Part shown: positions 1-7,922 of the stretch, piece after piece
How the letters are laid out: the number at the start of each line of letters is the position of its first letter
Position numbering within the stretch: position 1 is the first letter of the stretch
From: Arthrobacter sp. ISL-28
Lineage (GTDB): Bacteria > Actinomycetota > Actinomycetes > Actinomycetales > Micrococcaceae
DNA: 64,000 bases
Assembly (NCBI RefSeq): GCF_018613875.1
Contig: NZ_JAGGPJ010000003.1
Span: 124,001 to 188,000, forward strand
Reading direction: 5' to 3'
The notes under the pieces: model-generated
What the model saw: the letters and a program-made list of their open reading frames with translations, nothing else
Told to the model about the DNA's origin: nothing
Database searches by the model: none
Translations under genes and position numbers: made by a program

Positions 1-190
1 CAACCGGCATGACCCCGATGACGCATCGCGTCGCGGCGTGCTAGCGTTTCAGTGATCGCGATCCATCGGCAGGAGGTGAGACCCATTGATGCAGTATCCA
101 CACTGGGTGCTCCCTTGCAGTTCACGATCGCGCGGCTGAGGTAGTCGCCACCGGGAGCGCCCGACAGGCCATTCGCGAAAGGCGACTCCC

Positions 191-1183
191 ATGAACACGA
201 CCCCTACTTCACCTCTGCACTCCATTTCGACGGCCGCCGGTCCGCCGAGGTCCAACCAGGACCGGCCGCAGGTCGACGTTACAAAGCGGACGCGCGCCGC
301 GGGTCAGCGAGCGTTGGTCCTCGGTGGCGGCGGATCGACAGGCAACGCGTGGCTGATCGGCGTCATCGCCGGCCTCTTCGATGCCGGGTTGGATGTGACC
401 GAGGCTGATCTGATCATCGGCACGTCAGCCGGATCGACGGCCGCGGCGCAGATCACTAGCGCGTCCCCGACTGAACTGCTTGCCGCCATCCTTTCCGCCG
501 CACCCCAGCCACGGACTGCTCCGGTGGGATCCGACGGTGGACACGTTCGCATTGGGCCGACAGCGAATCATATGGAGAGAACGAGCCGAATCATCGCCGC
601 CGCTGAGGATGCGGCCGATATGCGCCGCAGAATGGGTGCGGCGGCGCTCGAAATGGATGCGGCGTCGGACGGCTCCGGGCAATCGCGGTGGCGCGCTACC
701 GTCGCCGCGCGGCTGCCCAGTCAGCGCTGGCCGGAACGAACGGTGCTCATCACGGCGGTCAATGCCTATACCGGTGAACCGGTCGTGTTCGACCGCCACA
801 GCGGGGTCGACCTGGTGGACGCCGTGGCCGCCAGCTGTGCTAGTGGCTTCGCCTACAGTATCGGCGGCAGCCGATACATCGACGGCGGCTACCGATCCAA
901 CGCCGAGAATGCCGATCTGGCAGCCGGTTACGCACGGGTGCTGGTGCTGTCACCATTCGGCGGCAGATCACGGACTCCGGTGGACTGGGGCATGCATCTC
1001 GCAACCCAGGTCGACGAACTACGCGCATGCGGCAGCAGAGTCGAAACGATCTTCCCGGATGGCAGCTCCGAGCACATGTTCGGCGCCAACGCGATGGATC
1101 TGTCGCTGCGTCCGCCCGCTGCTCGAGTTGGCCACAACCAAGGCAGGGCCCTTGCCGAGCAGCTCACCGAATTCTGGCGCTGA
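191..1183 (+). CDS. Patatin-like phospholipase family protein
   Basis: Predicted serine lipid acyl hydrolase of the patatin family (330 aa). The oxyanion-hole glycine run GGGGSTGN lies at residues 45-52, the nucleophile elbow GTSAG at 77-81 (Ser79) and the catalytic aspartate in a DGG motif at 231-233, so both members of the Ser-Asp dyad are present in the usual order. The first 35 or so residues are polar and variable and there is no signal peptide, so it is probably cytosolic. The ATG follows AAAGG by about ten bases. It stands alone or heads a short transcript with the small membrane protein 50 bp downstream. Substrate unknown. Confidence 0.88.
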   Translation: MNTTPTSPLHSISTAAGPPRSNQDRPQVDVTKRTRAAGQRALVLGGGGSTGNAWLIGVIAGLFDAGLDVTEADLIIGTSAGSTAAAQITSASPTELLAAILSAAPQPRTAPVGSDGGHVRIGPTANHMERTSRIIAAAEDAADMRRRMGAAALEMDAASDGSGQSRWRATVAARLPSQRWPERTVLITAVNAYTGEPVVFDRHSGVDLVDAVAASCASGFAYSIGGSRYIDGGYRSNAENADLAAGYARVLVLSPFGGRSRTPVDWGMHLATQVDELRACGSRVETIFPDGSSEHMFGANAMDLSLRPPAARVGHNQGRALAEQLTEFWR

Positions 1184-1234
1184 CGCCCACGAAACCCGTC
1201 GACCCGGTAGGCCGTCTCACCTTGAAGGACAAAC

Positions 1235-1822
1235 ATGGAATACCCCGCCTTCACCGTAAACTTCCCAGTGATCCTTGTGTCTGCCATGTTCACCATTGTT
1301 GTAGGCGTTATTGCTCTTGTCGTCAATAGCCTGAAAAAGCGTCGGCTCGCCTTGATCCTAAGCAGTGCAACGGTGCTGCTGATTACCGCATTCGTAGTTG
1401 CTAGCGGCTTTCTCGAGGCGGCTAGAACCAATGAGATGTTGCGTGCAGCCGACGACGTTGCAGTTCCTGAGGGGTTCAAGCTCGGAACCCTGCAGGGAAG
1501 AACGGCAGAGCGGATCGTTCAAGCCACAGCATTCCTTCCCTGCGGGGCTGTAACTGCCCCCTGCCCGTCCCTGCACCGGCAGTGGTCGGGTCCCGAGGGG
1601 CAGAATATGACGCGGGAAGACTTGGAACAGATTCTCCGTGACAGCGGGTGGCAGGGAAAGCTTGTTATCAATGAGGAAAACTGCGAACTGCAGTACACGA
1701 ACAGCAGTGAGATCAGTTGTGAAGCAAGAGGGAAGATCGATGACTTTGATGCTCAGGTCAGGCTGTCGCAGTCTAGGGGTGACGCATGGAGGTTATCGCT
1801 GATGCTGGAACCGGAGAGATAG
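1235..1822 (+). CDS. Hypothetical membrane-anchored protein
   Basis: Unrecognised protein of 195 aa. Two hydrophobic segments occupy about residues 8-31 and 36-57 with a KKRR pair between them, so it looks like an N-terminal hairpin anchor followed by a soluble domain. That domain contains paired cysteines (PCGAVTAPCP) and two further cysteines near the C-terminus, compatible with disulfides outside the membrane. The start is supported by AAGGA six bases upstream of the ATG. Codon use is less GC-rich than the neighbouring lipase gene. No function can be assigned. Confidence 0.7.
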   Translation: MEYPAFTVNFPVILVSAMFTIVVGVIALVVNSLKKRRLALILSSATVLLITAFVVASGFLEAARTNEMLRAADDVAVPEGFKLGTLQGRTAERIVQATAFLPCGAVTAPCPSLHRQWSGPEGQNMTREDLEQILRDSGWQGKLVINEENCELQYTNSSEISCEARGKIDDFDAQVRLSQSRGDAWRLSLMLEPER

Positions 1823-1844
1823 AAGCTCCACTTGAACGTACGGT

Positions 1845-2627
1845 TCAAGACTGGAGCGACTGCATCACGGATAGGTGCCCAGCACGTGCCGCGATGAGGC
1901 ACTTCGCCAGGTAGAAGGGCCGGCTCGCGTACTTGACGTACTGCGTCAGAACGAGGACCGGATCCGAGGCCCGCAGGTCCAGCAGCTTGGCGCGGGTGGG
2001 CCCCACCTGGCTCAGGCTGATCTGGCATTCGCCGGGTCCCATTACCCGGCCGAAGCGGGAGTTGAGGGCTGCGAGCAGCGTGGTGCCGCCGTCGTCTTCG
2101 ATCTCCAAAGCCGCGGGGGAGGCCTTGCCGATACTGATCGGCCTGGCCGAGATGTTTTCCTGCAGGTGGGCGATGGCTTCGCCGTCGCGGATCAGGACGG
2201 ATTCCCAGAGCCAGCACTCGGCGCCGGGCTCGACACCCAGGCCGGGGGCGACAAATTCTGAGGCGGGCTGCCGCTCCCTGAGGACGCGTTTGATTTCGAG
2301 GTGCTGTCCGGGGCCGCCGAGGACTTCCTCGAAGGGGCGGATCCGTTCGATGCCGATGCGGGGGAGGGTGTCGGAGACGAACCGGCCGACGCCGCGGCGG
2401 GCCCTGATGAGACCGTCCTCCTCGAGCAGCATGAGGGCTTCACGGACGACGGTGCGGCTGACCTTCATGTCCGTGCCGAGGTCGGTTTCGGTGGGCACCA
2501 TCGAACCGGGCGTGAGCAGGTTGTTGCGGATGGCCTCGGCGATCCGGGAGTAGACGGCAACCCGGAGCGGCGAGCCGGGCTGAGCCTCCACCGGCTGGGA
2601 CAGGAACCTGGTGGCGTCCTCGTGCAC
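1845..2627 (-). CDS. GntR family transcriptional regulator, HutC/UTRA type
   Basis: One-component repressor of the HutC subfamily (260 aa). A winged-helix GntR domain covers about residues 20-90 (with the motif VPTETDLGTDMKVSRTVVREAL) and a UTRA-like ligand domain follows from about 105 to 245. The GTG start is chosen because GAGG sits six bases before it. A palindromic TTGTTGGACAA lies about 55 bp upstream, consistent with autoregulation. No transporter or enzyme gene is adjacent on the same strand, so the target pathway cannot be guessed. Confidence 0.85.
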   Translation of the reverse strand: MHEDATRFLSQPVEAQPGSPLRVAVYSRIAEAIRNNLLTPGSMVPTETDLGTDMKVSRTVVREALMLLEEDGLIRARRGVGRFVSDTLPRIGIERIRPFEEVLGGPGQHLEIKRVLRERQPASEFVAPGLGVEPGAECWLWESVLIRDGEAIAHLQENISARPISIGKASPAALEIEDDGGTTLLAALNSRFGRVMGPGECQISLSQVGPTRAKLLDLRASDPVLVLTQYVKYASRPFYLAKCLIAARAGHLSVMQSLQS

Positions 2628-2681
2628 GTTATGCCTCGCTTACTGGTCTTCGGGAATTCCAGCCTAACAAGTGCTACGCGT

Positions 2682-2692
2682 TTGTTGGACAA
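2682..2692 (-). promoter_or_regulatory. Candidate operator of the HutC-type regulator
   Basis: The sequence TTGTTGGACAA (inner palindrome TTGT-NNN-ACAA) stands about 55 bp upstream of the regulator start. The location fits an autoregulatory site, but binding is inferred only from symmetry and position. Confidence 0.3.
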
Positions 2693-2701
2693 CGGGCAAG
2701 C

Positions 2702-2743
2702 GTCGTAGCCTCTGAACACCACCAGGCGCTCAGAGGCTACGAC
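2702..2743. repeat. Perfect 14-bp inverted repeat
   Basis: Arms GTCGTAGCCTCTGA (2702-2715) and TCAGAGGCTACGAC (2730-2743) are separated by 14 bases. There is no following T-run on either strand, so it is not a clear terminator. It lies in the gap between the HutC-type regulator and the excalibur-like gene. Confidence 0.6.
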
Positions 2744-2866
2744 CGCAGGGAACGCGAGTGGCTTTGCGCGAGTGGCTTTGAATGAAGAACTCCCCACGCC
2801 AGCAGGATTTCAGATCGTGCTGGCAGGTCGAGGCGTAGGCCACGGACGCTGCATAGGCGGTACGAC

Positions 2867-3631
2867 CTATTCGCACCCGACGCCATCACCGTCGCGGTCA
2901 AGGCCATAGATGTCAGATCCGGTCACGGATACAGGTCCCCTAACGTAAGCGGGACCATTTCCGCTTCCACCGGCGCAGTCCACGTCTGATGCGATCGGAA
3001 CGCATACGCCGGCATAATTGGGGTCGCATCCCGAAGGTGCAGCCGGGGCTACTGGCTGCACCGGCGCCGGGACCTTGGCTGCTGCCTCTGCCTCGGCTGC
3101 CGCCTCTGCAGCGGCCTGTTGGCGCGCGGCGTCTGCGGCGGCCTTTTCTTGTGCGGCTTTTGCCGCCGCTTCCTGCGCCGCCTTGTCCGCGGCGGCCTTT
3201 GCCGCCGCTTCCTGCGCCGCCTTGTCCGCAGCGGCCTTTGCCGCCGCTTCCCGCTTCGCCTTGTCCGCAGCGGCCTTTTCAGCAGCAGCTTTTGCAGCAA
3301 GTGCCGCGGTCGCCGCCCGCGCATCAGTGAGGTTCTTCGAGGCAGACTCTTCCATCCAAACCAGTTCCCCTGCATCGGATTTCGTGCAGACGAAAACGGT
3401 CGGCGGGTACTCTTCAGTCGCGTTCTCCGTAACGCACGAGGTCGTCGCCGGAGCAGTAGGAGTGGTCGTCGGAGCCGCCGATGCTGAACTGGTCGTTTGC
3501 GACAATGAAGCGGCTGGTGGCCCTGCGCACGCGGCGATGGAGAAAATAACGGCGCACGTTATCGTCACGCTCATCATTGGGCGATTGGCGGTTCGCAGAC
3601 GGCCCAGGACGTCGCCCGCCATTGGACTCAT
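2867..3631 (-). CDS. Alanine-rich lipoprotein with C-terminal excalibur-like domain
   Basis: Predicted exported lipoprotein (254 aa from this start). The N-terminus has a hydrophobic segment ending in IAAC, a lipobox-like cleavage site. A long region of tandem AAAKAAADKAAQE-type units forms a probable coiled-coil or extended wall-spanning helix. The C-terminus has four cysteines and ends DRDGDGVGCE, the calcium-binding signature of excalibur domains, usually found on actinobacterial and bacillar surface proteins. The start has AAGGAT six bases upstream. A longer alternative start at 3679 also has a G-rich ribosome site. Its role is probably cell-surface, with calcium binding inferred from the family. 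Confidence 0.75.
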   Translation of the reverse strand: MSPMAGDVLGRLRTANRPMMSVTITCAVIFSIAACAGPPAASLSQTTSSASAAPTTTPTAPATTSCVTENATEEYPPTVFVCTKSDAGELVWMEESASKNLTDARAATAALAAKAAAEKAAADKAKREAAAKAAADKAAQEAAAKAAADKAAQEAAAKAAQEKAAADAARQQAAAEAAAEAEAAAKVPAPVQPVAPAAPSGCDPNYAGVCVPIASDVDCAGGSGNGPAYVRGPVSVTGSDIYGLDRDGDGVGCE

Positions 3632-3945
3632 CCTGTGATCCTTATTTCGCGCGTCGTTGCGGCGAAAAGATATATTCATTTGTGCCCCCATAAAGCAGCT
3701 GTTGATGCGAATAGCATCGCGAGCGTAGCATTCTAGATTCAGTCAGAAACAGACTTTTCCACATGACAAAATTAGTCATTGACAATGCCGCGGAACTTCA
3801 GCTCTAGGCAAATCTGTGACTTGGCCGAGTAGGCGGCGGGAAACACTAAGTCGATTGCGACCAACGGCCATTCAGTGTATTTACGCCAGAGCAGTTGCGA
3901 CGTTCCTGATTGCTAGGCCACGCTACGCCGGCGCCACTGCCTGGT

Positions 3946-4971
3946 TCAGGCTTCGAAGTTGGCGAGGTGCTCCCGGAGCCCCGGATAATTACTGTTCTCG
4001 GCCAGAACCTTTTCGAAGTCCTTTCGTGCCATCGCTCGCTTCCCCTCGCTCAGGTAGGTCAGGCCCCGCTCGATCAGTGCACGCTGCCGGAGTTCTGTGG
4101 GACGGGACCGCACACGCAACGCTTCCTTGAAGGCCTCGCGGGCAGCATCCGGGAAGCCCTGCTCGCGGAAAGCGATGCCGCGCTGGATGAGGAGGTACGT
4201 GGCGGCAGCATCGTCGTTCTTAAGGCCCTCAGTGAGTTCGACTACCTCATCCCATCGGCTTTGAGCCGCGTAGAGCTCAGCCAAGGAAACTGCGGAAACT
4301 GTGCTCGGCTCGAGCCGCTCAATGACGTCGACGGCTGACGGGAGATTTCCCTGTTCCTGATGGATTTCGGCCAGCAGGAGCCCGATGAAGTCGCGGTCCA
4401 AGGGAAGCATCACGTCAATTCCCTCCGCAATGGGCAGGTTGAAGGTGGCAGCGGGCAGATACTTCCGGACGAACTCATCCGACTCCGGCTCATAGCCGGT
4501 ATCGAAAAGCCAGCTCAACAGGTCAAGAGCCCGCGGCCGGTCGCCCCTGGGCAATGCCGTGAGTGTCGCCTCAAAGAGGGCTGCAATTGGACGCGCCTGC
4601 TCGAATTCTGTTCCGATCCGTGGCAACTCGTTGGCATCAGGGCGTGCAATCAATGCACGGTGAAGTTCCTTCTCCCATTTGGGCGCGAACAAACCTGGAG
4701 TTGCTGGCCTAGGAGCTTGGGGTTCGTGTGTCGCGGTCGCTGCGGGGCGGGCAGCAGCTGCGGATGGGCCCCGTCTCGTGGAACCAGTAGAAAGGGTCTT
4801 CACGTGTGAAACCCCTGAACCGGGAATCCCCAGAGTGCGTGTCACACGTCCGGAGGAATTTGCGGAGATCCTTGCTCCCCGAACCCCGGCGCTGATACCG
4901 ACACTCTTTGGCGTTACCGTCATCCGTATCCCCGGTGCAATCTTGAATGACTTGCGAACCCTGAAACCCAT
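3946..4971 (-). CDS. DUF4236 domain protein with C-terminal TPR-like region
   Basis: The N-terminal 55 residues begin MGFRVRKSFKIAPGIRM and include the glycine/serine-rich strand pattern typical of DUF4236. A Ser/Ala/Pro linker follows to about residue 95, then an alpha-helical part in which paired helices and phrases such as LAELYAAQSRWDEVVELTEGL suggest degenerate tetratricopeptide repeats. The reading frame is open a further 22 codons upstream, but the DUF4236 family normally starts with MGFRF-like sequence, so this ATG is used. Protein-protein scaffolding is the likely role of the repeat part. The function of DUF4236 is not known. Confidence 0.75.
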   Translation of the reverse strand: MGFRVRKSFKIAPGIRMTVTPKSVGISAGVRGARISANSSGRVTRTLGIPGSGVSHVKTLSTGSTRRGPSAAAARPAATATHEPQAPRPATPGLFAPKWEKELHRALIARPDANELPRIGTEFEQARPIAALFEATLTALPRGDRPRALDLLSWLFDTGYEPESDEFVRKYLPAATFNLPIAEGIDVMLPLDRDFIGLLLAEIHQEQGNLPSAVDVIERLEPSTVSAVSLAELYAAQSRWDEVVELTEGLKNDDAAATYLLIQRGIAFREQGFPDAAREAFKEALRVRSRPTELRQRALIERGLTYLSEGKRAMARKDFEKVLAENSNYPGLREHLANFEA

Positions 4972-5205
4972 GTCTTTCCCCCGTTTGTGTGGCCGCTTGC
5001 CCGCTGACCAGCGGATTTCTTCAGTATCACTGCCCAAGTATCGAAATGCTAGAAATCAGGGTCTCGATGTGTGGGCCACTTGGGTTTGGACAAGCTCATT
5101 CACCATTCGGACGACGATTTGCCCGAGGTGCAATATTTCATGTGCGAAGCTCTACGAGATTGACATGCCTAATCGAACTGAGAGCACCATGAGAGGATCC
5201 GACGG

Positions 5206-5580
5206 TTATTGCTGGCTACCAAGGACCGAATGCGCGATCAACATGTCTAGACGCCGCACGTCCACCTTCTTCCCCACCTTGATCTTGATGTGCCCCGCCC
5301 GAGTCCACATCTCCAGCTCGGCGTCAAGATCAAATTTTCCAGCGTTCTCCGAGGACCACATGTTAATGGCGGAGTAGGGCAACGAGTACACCTCCACCTT
5401 CTTGCCAGTCAGGCCCTGGGCATCCCGGACGATCATCCGCTTGGTCGTAAAAATGGCGCTGTCCCGGAATGTCTTATACGCGGCCACGGGCTGCTCGCCC
5501 GGGAGCATAAGCTCTTCAACGTCATTGGGGATCGGACATTCATCGACGAACATCCACGTGCTTACTGCTGCTGCCTCCAA
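5206..5580 (-). CDS. PH domain-containing protein (bacterial PH, YvbH/DUF1696 type)
   Basis: Small cytosolic bacterial pleckstrin-homology protein (124 aa). The core reads as a PH-fold: LPGEQPVAAYKTFRD, then IFTTKRMIVRDAQGLTGKKVEV, then a YSAINMWSSENAGKFDLDAELEMW strand pair. The start is a TTG with a strong AAAGGAG five bases upstream. Longer in-frame starts lack a ribosome site and add low-complexity sequence. Family length is about 120-125 aa, which supports the TTG. The biological role of these domains is poorly known. Confidence 0.8.
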   Translation of the reverse strand: MEAAAVSTWMFVDECPIPNDVEELMLPGEQPVAAYKTFRDSAIFTTKRMIVRDAQGLTGKKVEVYSLPYSAINMWSSENAGKFDLDAELEMWTRAGHIKIKVGKKVDVRRLDMLIAHSVLGSQQ

Positions 5581-5713
5581 GGCTGCTCCTTTGATTGGGT
5601 CGGGTCCAGCCCTCAGTGTCTCAAGCGGTCGACATCTCTCCGTGCCTCCGCGCCTTGGCGTGTCTCGTGGCGGGTTTATCTGACCGTCCACTAAAGCTGC
5701 CGCCGACAAGACC

Positions 5714-5754
5714 TTCGCCTATCTTGACTGAAACTTTCGCCGATCTTGCCTGAA
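5714..5754 (+). repeat. Imperfect 19-bp tandem direct repeat
   Basis: Two copies of TTCGCCNATCTTGNCTGAA (5714-5732 and 5736-5754) differ at two positions and are spaced 22 bp start to start, two helical turns. They lie 40-80 bp upstream of the first of two tiny coupled ORFs and could be a regulator site or the end of a decayed mobile element. Confidence 0.45.
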
Positions 5755-5795
5755 CGGGGCGAGCATCAATTCATAACTTGGAAGGAGTGAACATC

Positions 5796-5921
5796 ATGGC
5801 TGACGACCAAGAATTGCTCGACTGGGTTTCCCCGCGCAAACAGCGGGAAATCGACAACCAGGCGGCATTTCTCCGGTATCTGCTGGAGCGTGAAGAGGCG
5901 CAAGGGGGTGGGAAATCATGA
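5796..5921 (+). CDS. Small hypothetical protein (41 aa)
   Basis: A 41-residue ORF starts MADDQELLDWVSPRKQRE and is highly charged, probably helical. It has a strong ribosome site (GGAAGGAGTG) six bases before the ATG, and its stop overlaps the next ORF in an ATGA arrangement, which argues for real translation. No family is recognised. Such tiny coupled pairs are typical of accessory or phage-derived regions. A direct repeat lies just upstream. Confidence 0.55.
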   Translation: MADDQELLDWVSPRKQREIDNQAAFLRYLLEREEAQGGGKS

Positions 5922-6073
5922 ACGATTACGTTCCCCGTGCTCGTGAACCGCATGACGCGCTTTGGGTGATCCAACGCGACCTGGCGAACATCATCGCCAA
6001 ATACACCGATAGGGGCGACCACGAAACTGCCGCTGTCTACAAAGAAGCACTTGCCCGTTACAACGGCGACTGA
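5918..6073 (+). CDS. Small hypothetical protein (51 aa)
   Basis: A 51-residue ORF begins MNDYVPRAREPHDALW and ends in a charged helix. Its ATG overlaps the stop of the upstream 41-aa ORF by four bases, implying translational coupling. Sequence is soluble with no membrane segment and no recognised domain. It may work with the upstream peptide. Both sit beside a broken toxin-antitoxin locus in a region with several signs of decay. Confidence 0.5.
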   Translation: MNDYVPRAREPHDALWVIQRDLANIIAKYTDRGDHETAAVYKEALARYNGD

Positions 6074-6330
6074 ATCTGGCAACCAGCGGGCTTGGGTTCG
6101 ACGGGCTCAACCGTCAACTACGGAAGCGGCTGGCGCTCGCCGGCGCTGACTGGAGCATCGAGCGTGACGTACGTCCGCCGTCGTCGTTCGAATCTTGCCT
6201 GTTGGCCGGGGCAGGGGATCTGCGCGCCTTCCGCGGGGTTAAGTGGTATGTTTCGGATCCCGCACGGATCTCGTCACTTTGCCGTGACGGGTCCAACACA
6301 AGCTTGCGATTACCGCGGCCCGCCCGGTGA
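6070..6330 (+). other. Open frame without a start codon, possible gene remnant
   Basis: An 87-codon open frame has coding-like composition (GADWSIERDVRPPSSF, then DLRAFRGVKWYVSDPARISS) but no ATG, GTG or TTG that could start it. It overlaps the 3' end of the toxin gene on the other strand. It contains the first copy of the 26-bp repeat (6164-6189). It may be a 5'-truncated gene or chance. Confidence 0.2.
6164..6189 (+). repeat. 26-bp repeat, copy 1
   Basis: First copy of a 26-bp sequence beginning GTGACGTACGTCCGCCG and containing the palindrome GACGTACGTC. It matches 6945-6970 at 25 of 26 positions in the same orientation, while the flanks do not match. The copies bracket the vapC region. 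Confidence 0.85.
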
Positions 6331-6708
6331 CAGCGCCTTTAACCGGGCATCGGTCGCTGCAGTGACCAGTTCGACGTCGTAGGCAACCAAGACGTCCGTC
6401 TGCAGGCGGATAGCGGTGGCCAGATGGATGGCGTCGGCGCTGTGCAGCTTGCCTGGCATGGCGGGGGCATACAGGAGGTCCGAACGGGCCAGATCCACCA
6501 GGTTGATCCCGGCCAGAACCGTATTGATCAATTGGGCCGGCAGATCGCGGCGCTTTCCCGCGCAATGGAGCTCGGTATGCAAGAGCATGGAGGCGACCAA
6601 GTGGTTGGCTTCATGCGCCGCTGTCGAGAGGTACTCGGCCACAGCGGTGGACTCGGTTTCCTCGACGACCAGTTTGAGCGCAGCTGATGTGTCTACGTAG
6701 ATGATCAA
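6310..6708 (-). CDS. vapC: VapC-like PIN-domain toxin
   Basis: Predicted ribonuclease toxin of a type II toxin-antitoxin pair (132 aa, normal family length). It opens MIIYVDTSAALKLVVEE with the first PIN acidic residue (Asp6), has a conserved glutamate in the second motif, and retains the later acidic residues in LHSADAIHLATA and AYDVEL, so the active site looks intact. The start is TTG and overlaps the antitoxin stop (TTGA), the standard coupled layout. The antitoxin gene upstream is frameshifted by a 26-bp insertion, so this toxin appears to lack a full-length partner. Confidence 0.82.
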   Translation of the reverse strand: MIIYVDTSAALKLVVEETESTAVAEYLSTAAHEANHLVASMLLHTELHCAGKRRDLPAQLINTVLAGINLVDLARSDLLYAPAMPGKLHSADAIHLATAIRLQTDVLVAYDVELVTAATDARLKALSPGGPR

Positions 6709-7003
6709 CGGTCGCCGCGCAGGTCGGACAGAATCGCTGCGCTGTCGGCATCACTTTTCACGCGCGGCAGGATCCGGAAATCGACCGGTCCGGAGGCTGC
6801 CCGTCGCAGGCTTCCCGAGCGGAGCAGCCGCTCGAAAGGGGAGACAGCAGGCGGGATCAAAGTGGCTGTCACCTCGCCGTTATTGGTGACGTCGATCGTT
6901 TCCCCATTCTTGACACGCTCGAGGATCTTGCTGCTCTGGTTGCGGTGACGTACGTTCGCCGTCGTCGTTCCTTGAGGGTGTTCAGCTTCAGGCCGGTCTG
7001 CAC
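6705..7003 (-). pseudogene. vapB: Phd/YefM-type antitoxin gene disrupted by a 26-bp insertion
   Basis: The start region (GTG at 7003 behind GGAGAAAG) encodes VQTGLKLNTLK. The downstream part in another frame encodes RNQSSKILERVKNGETIDV and continues to a stop overlapping vapC. This is the usual Phd/YefM antitoxin N-terminus, split. Deleting bases 6945-6970, which are exactly one copy of the 26-bp repeat, joins the halves into a 90-residue frame without other change. As it stands translation from the GTG runs out of frame within a few codons of the insertion. Recoding or an internal restart could give a fragment, but the DNA-binding N-terminus would be lost. Confidence 0.75.
6945..6970 (+). 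repeat. 26-bp repeat, copy 2, inside the antitoxin gene
   Basis: Second copy of the repeat (GTGACGTACGTTCGCCG at its left end), one mismatch from 6164-6189. It sits after codon 11 of the antitoxin gene and its length (26) accounts for the frameshift. Confidence 0.85.
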
Positions 7004-7085
7004 TACCTTTCTCCTATGGCCATGGGCAAGCAACGGTGCTCTGACCCCCTACAGGAATTTCTACTCAGAAGGAGTGGGAAAGGTC

Positions 7086-7823
7086 ATGAATCAACGAACC
7101 AAAATATTCTTTGCTCTCATCGCCGTGCTGCTGGTGGTTGGCGGGGCGACGCTTTTTATCTTCGACAACACCAAAAGGAGCAGGGCCTCTGAGTACAACC
7201 CGCAGGTCAACCCTGCAGATTTCACGACCAAGATAACGAATAAGTACTTCGCCCTCCCTGTCGGCAAAAAACTGACCTACGAGACCACCGAGCAGGGACG
7301 AGTCACCGAGAGGATTGAAATCGAAATCCTGCGGGAGACCAAGACCATAGAGGGCGTTGAGACGGTCGTCTATCTAGATAAGGAATTTAAGAACGGGCAG
7401 CTCGTGGAGGAAACCCGGGATTACTTGGCGCAACACAAGAACGGCGATGTGTGGTACTTCGGCGAGGATGTAAAAAACTACTGGAATGGGATGTTGATGA
7501 ACCATTCGGGCAGCTTTATTCATGGAAAAGACGGGGCAAAAGCCGGAATCTGGATGAAGGCCGAGCAGCGCGTCGGCGATTCCTATAAGCAGGAATTTTA
7601 CGTTGGTCATGCGGAAGACATACGGGACACCGTCGCTACGGGCGAGACCGTCACCACGAAATCCGGCACGTACACCGGCTGCGTCAAGGTCTACGACTGG
7701 ACGCCACTGGAAAAGAATGCACGGGAGCACAAATATCACTGCCCCGAGGTCGGTGCGCTGGTCCTTACCGAAGACCTGCAGACAGGCAGCCGGTCAGAAC
7801 TCGTGAATGTTGTCCAGCCCTAG
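7086..7823 (+). CDS. Hypothetical secreted or membrane-anchored protein
   Basis: Unrecognised protein (245 aa) with one N-terminal hydrophobic segment (about residues 7-27, IFFALIAVLLVVGGATLFIF) and a hydrophilic beta-rich remainder, so it is exported or anchored. The extracellular part has phrases such as YFALPVGKKLTYETTEQG and VWYFGEDVKNYW and two cysteines (GCVKVY and YHCPEV). The ATG follows GAAGGAGTGGGAAAGGTC. Its base composition is clearly AT-richer than flanking genes, suggesting transfer. Enzyme motifs were not seen. Confidence 0.7.
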   Translation: MNQRTKIFFALIAVLLVVGGATLFIFDNTKRSRASEYNPQVNPADFTTKITNKYFALPVGKKLTYETTEQGRVTERIEIEILRETKTIEGVETVVYLDKEFKNGQLVEETRDYLAQHKNGDVWYFGEDVKNYWNGMLMNHSGSFIHGKDGAKAGIWMKAEQRVGDSYKQEFYVGHAEDIRDTVATGETVTTKSGTYTGCVKVYDWTPLEKNAREHKYHCPEVGALVLTEDLQTGSRSELVNVVQP

Positions 7824-7922
7824 CCTTCCAACAGCAGATCCGCCTGCCGTGAGCACCTGCTCCTCCACCAGACACGGCAAACGCTCGGCCGGGAATCCCG
7901 GCCGGGCGCTTCGCTGGGGACC

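Noticed and set aside
5714..5754. CRISPR-like repeat
   Set aside because: Only two short units with a three-base gap and no spacers.
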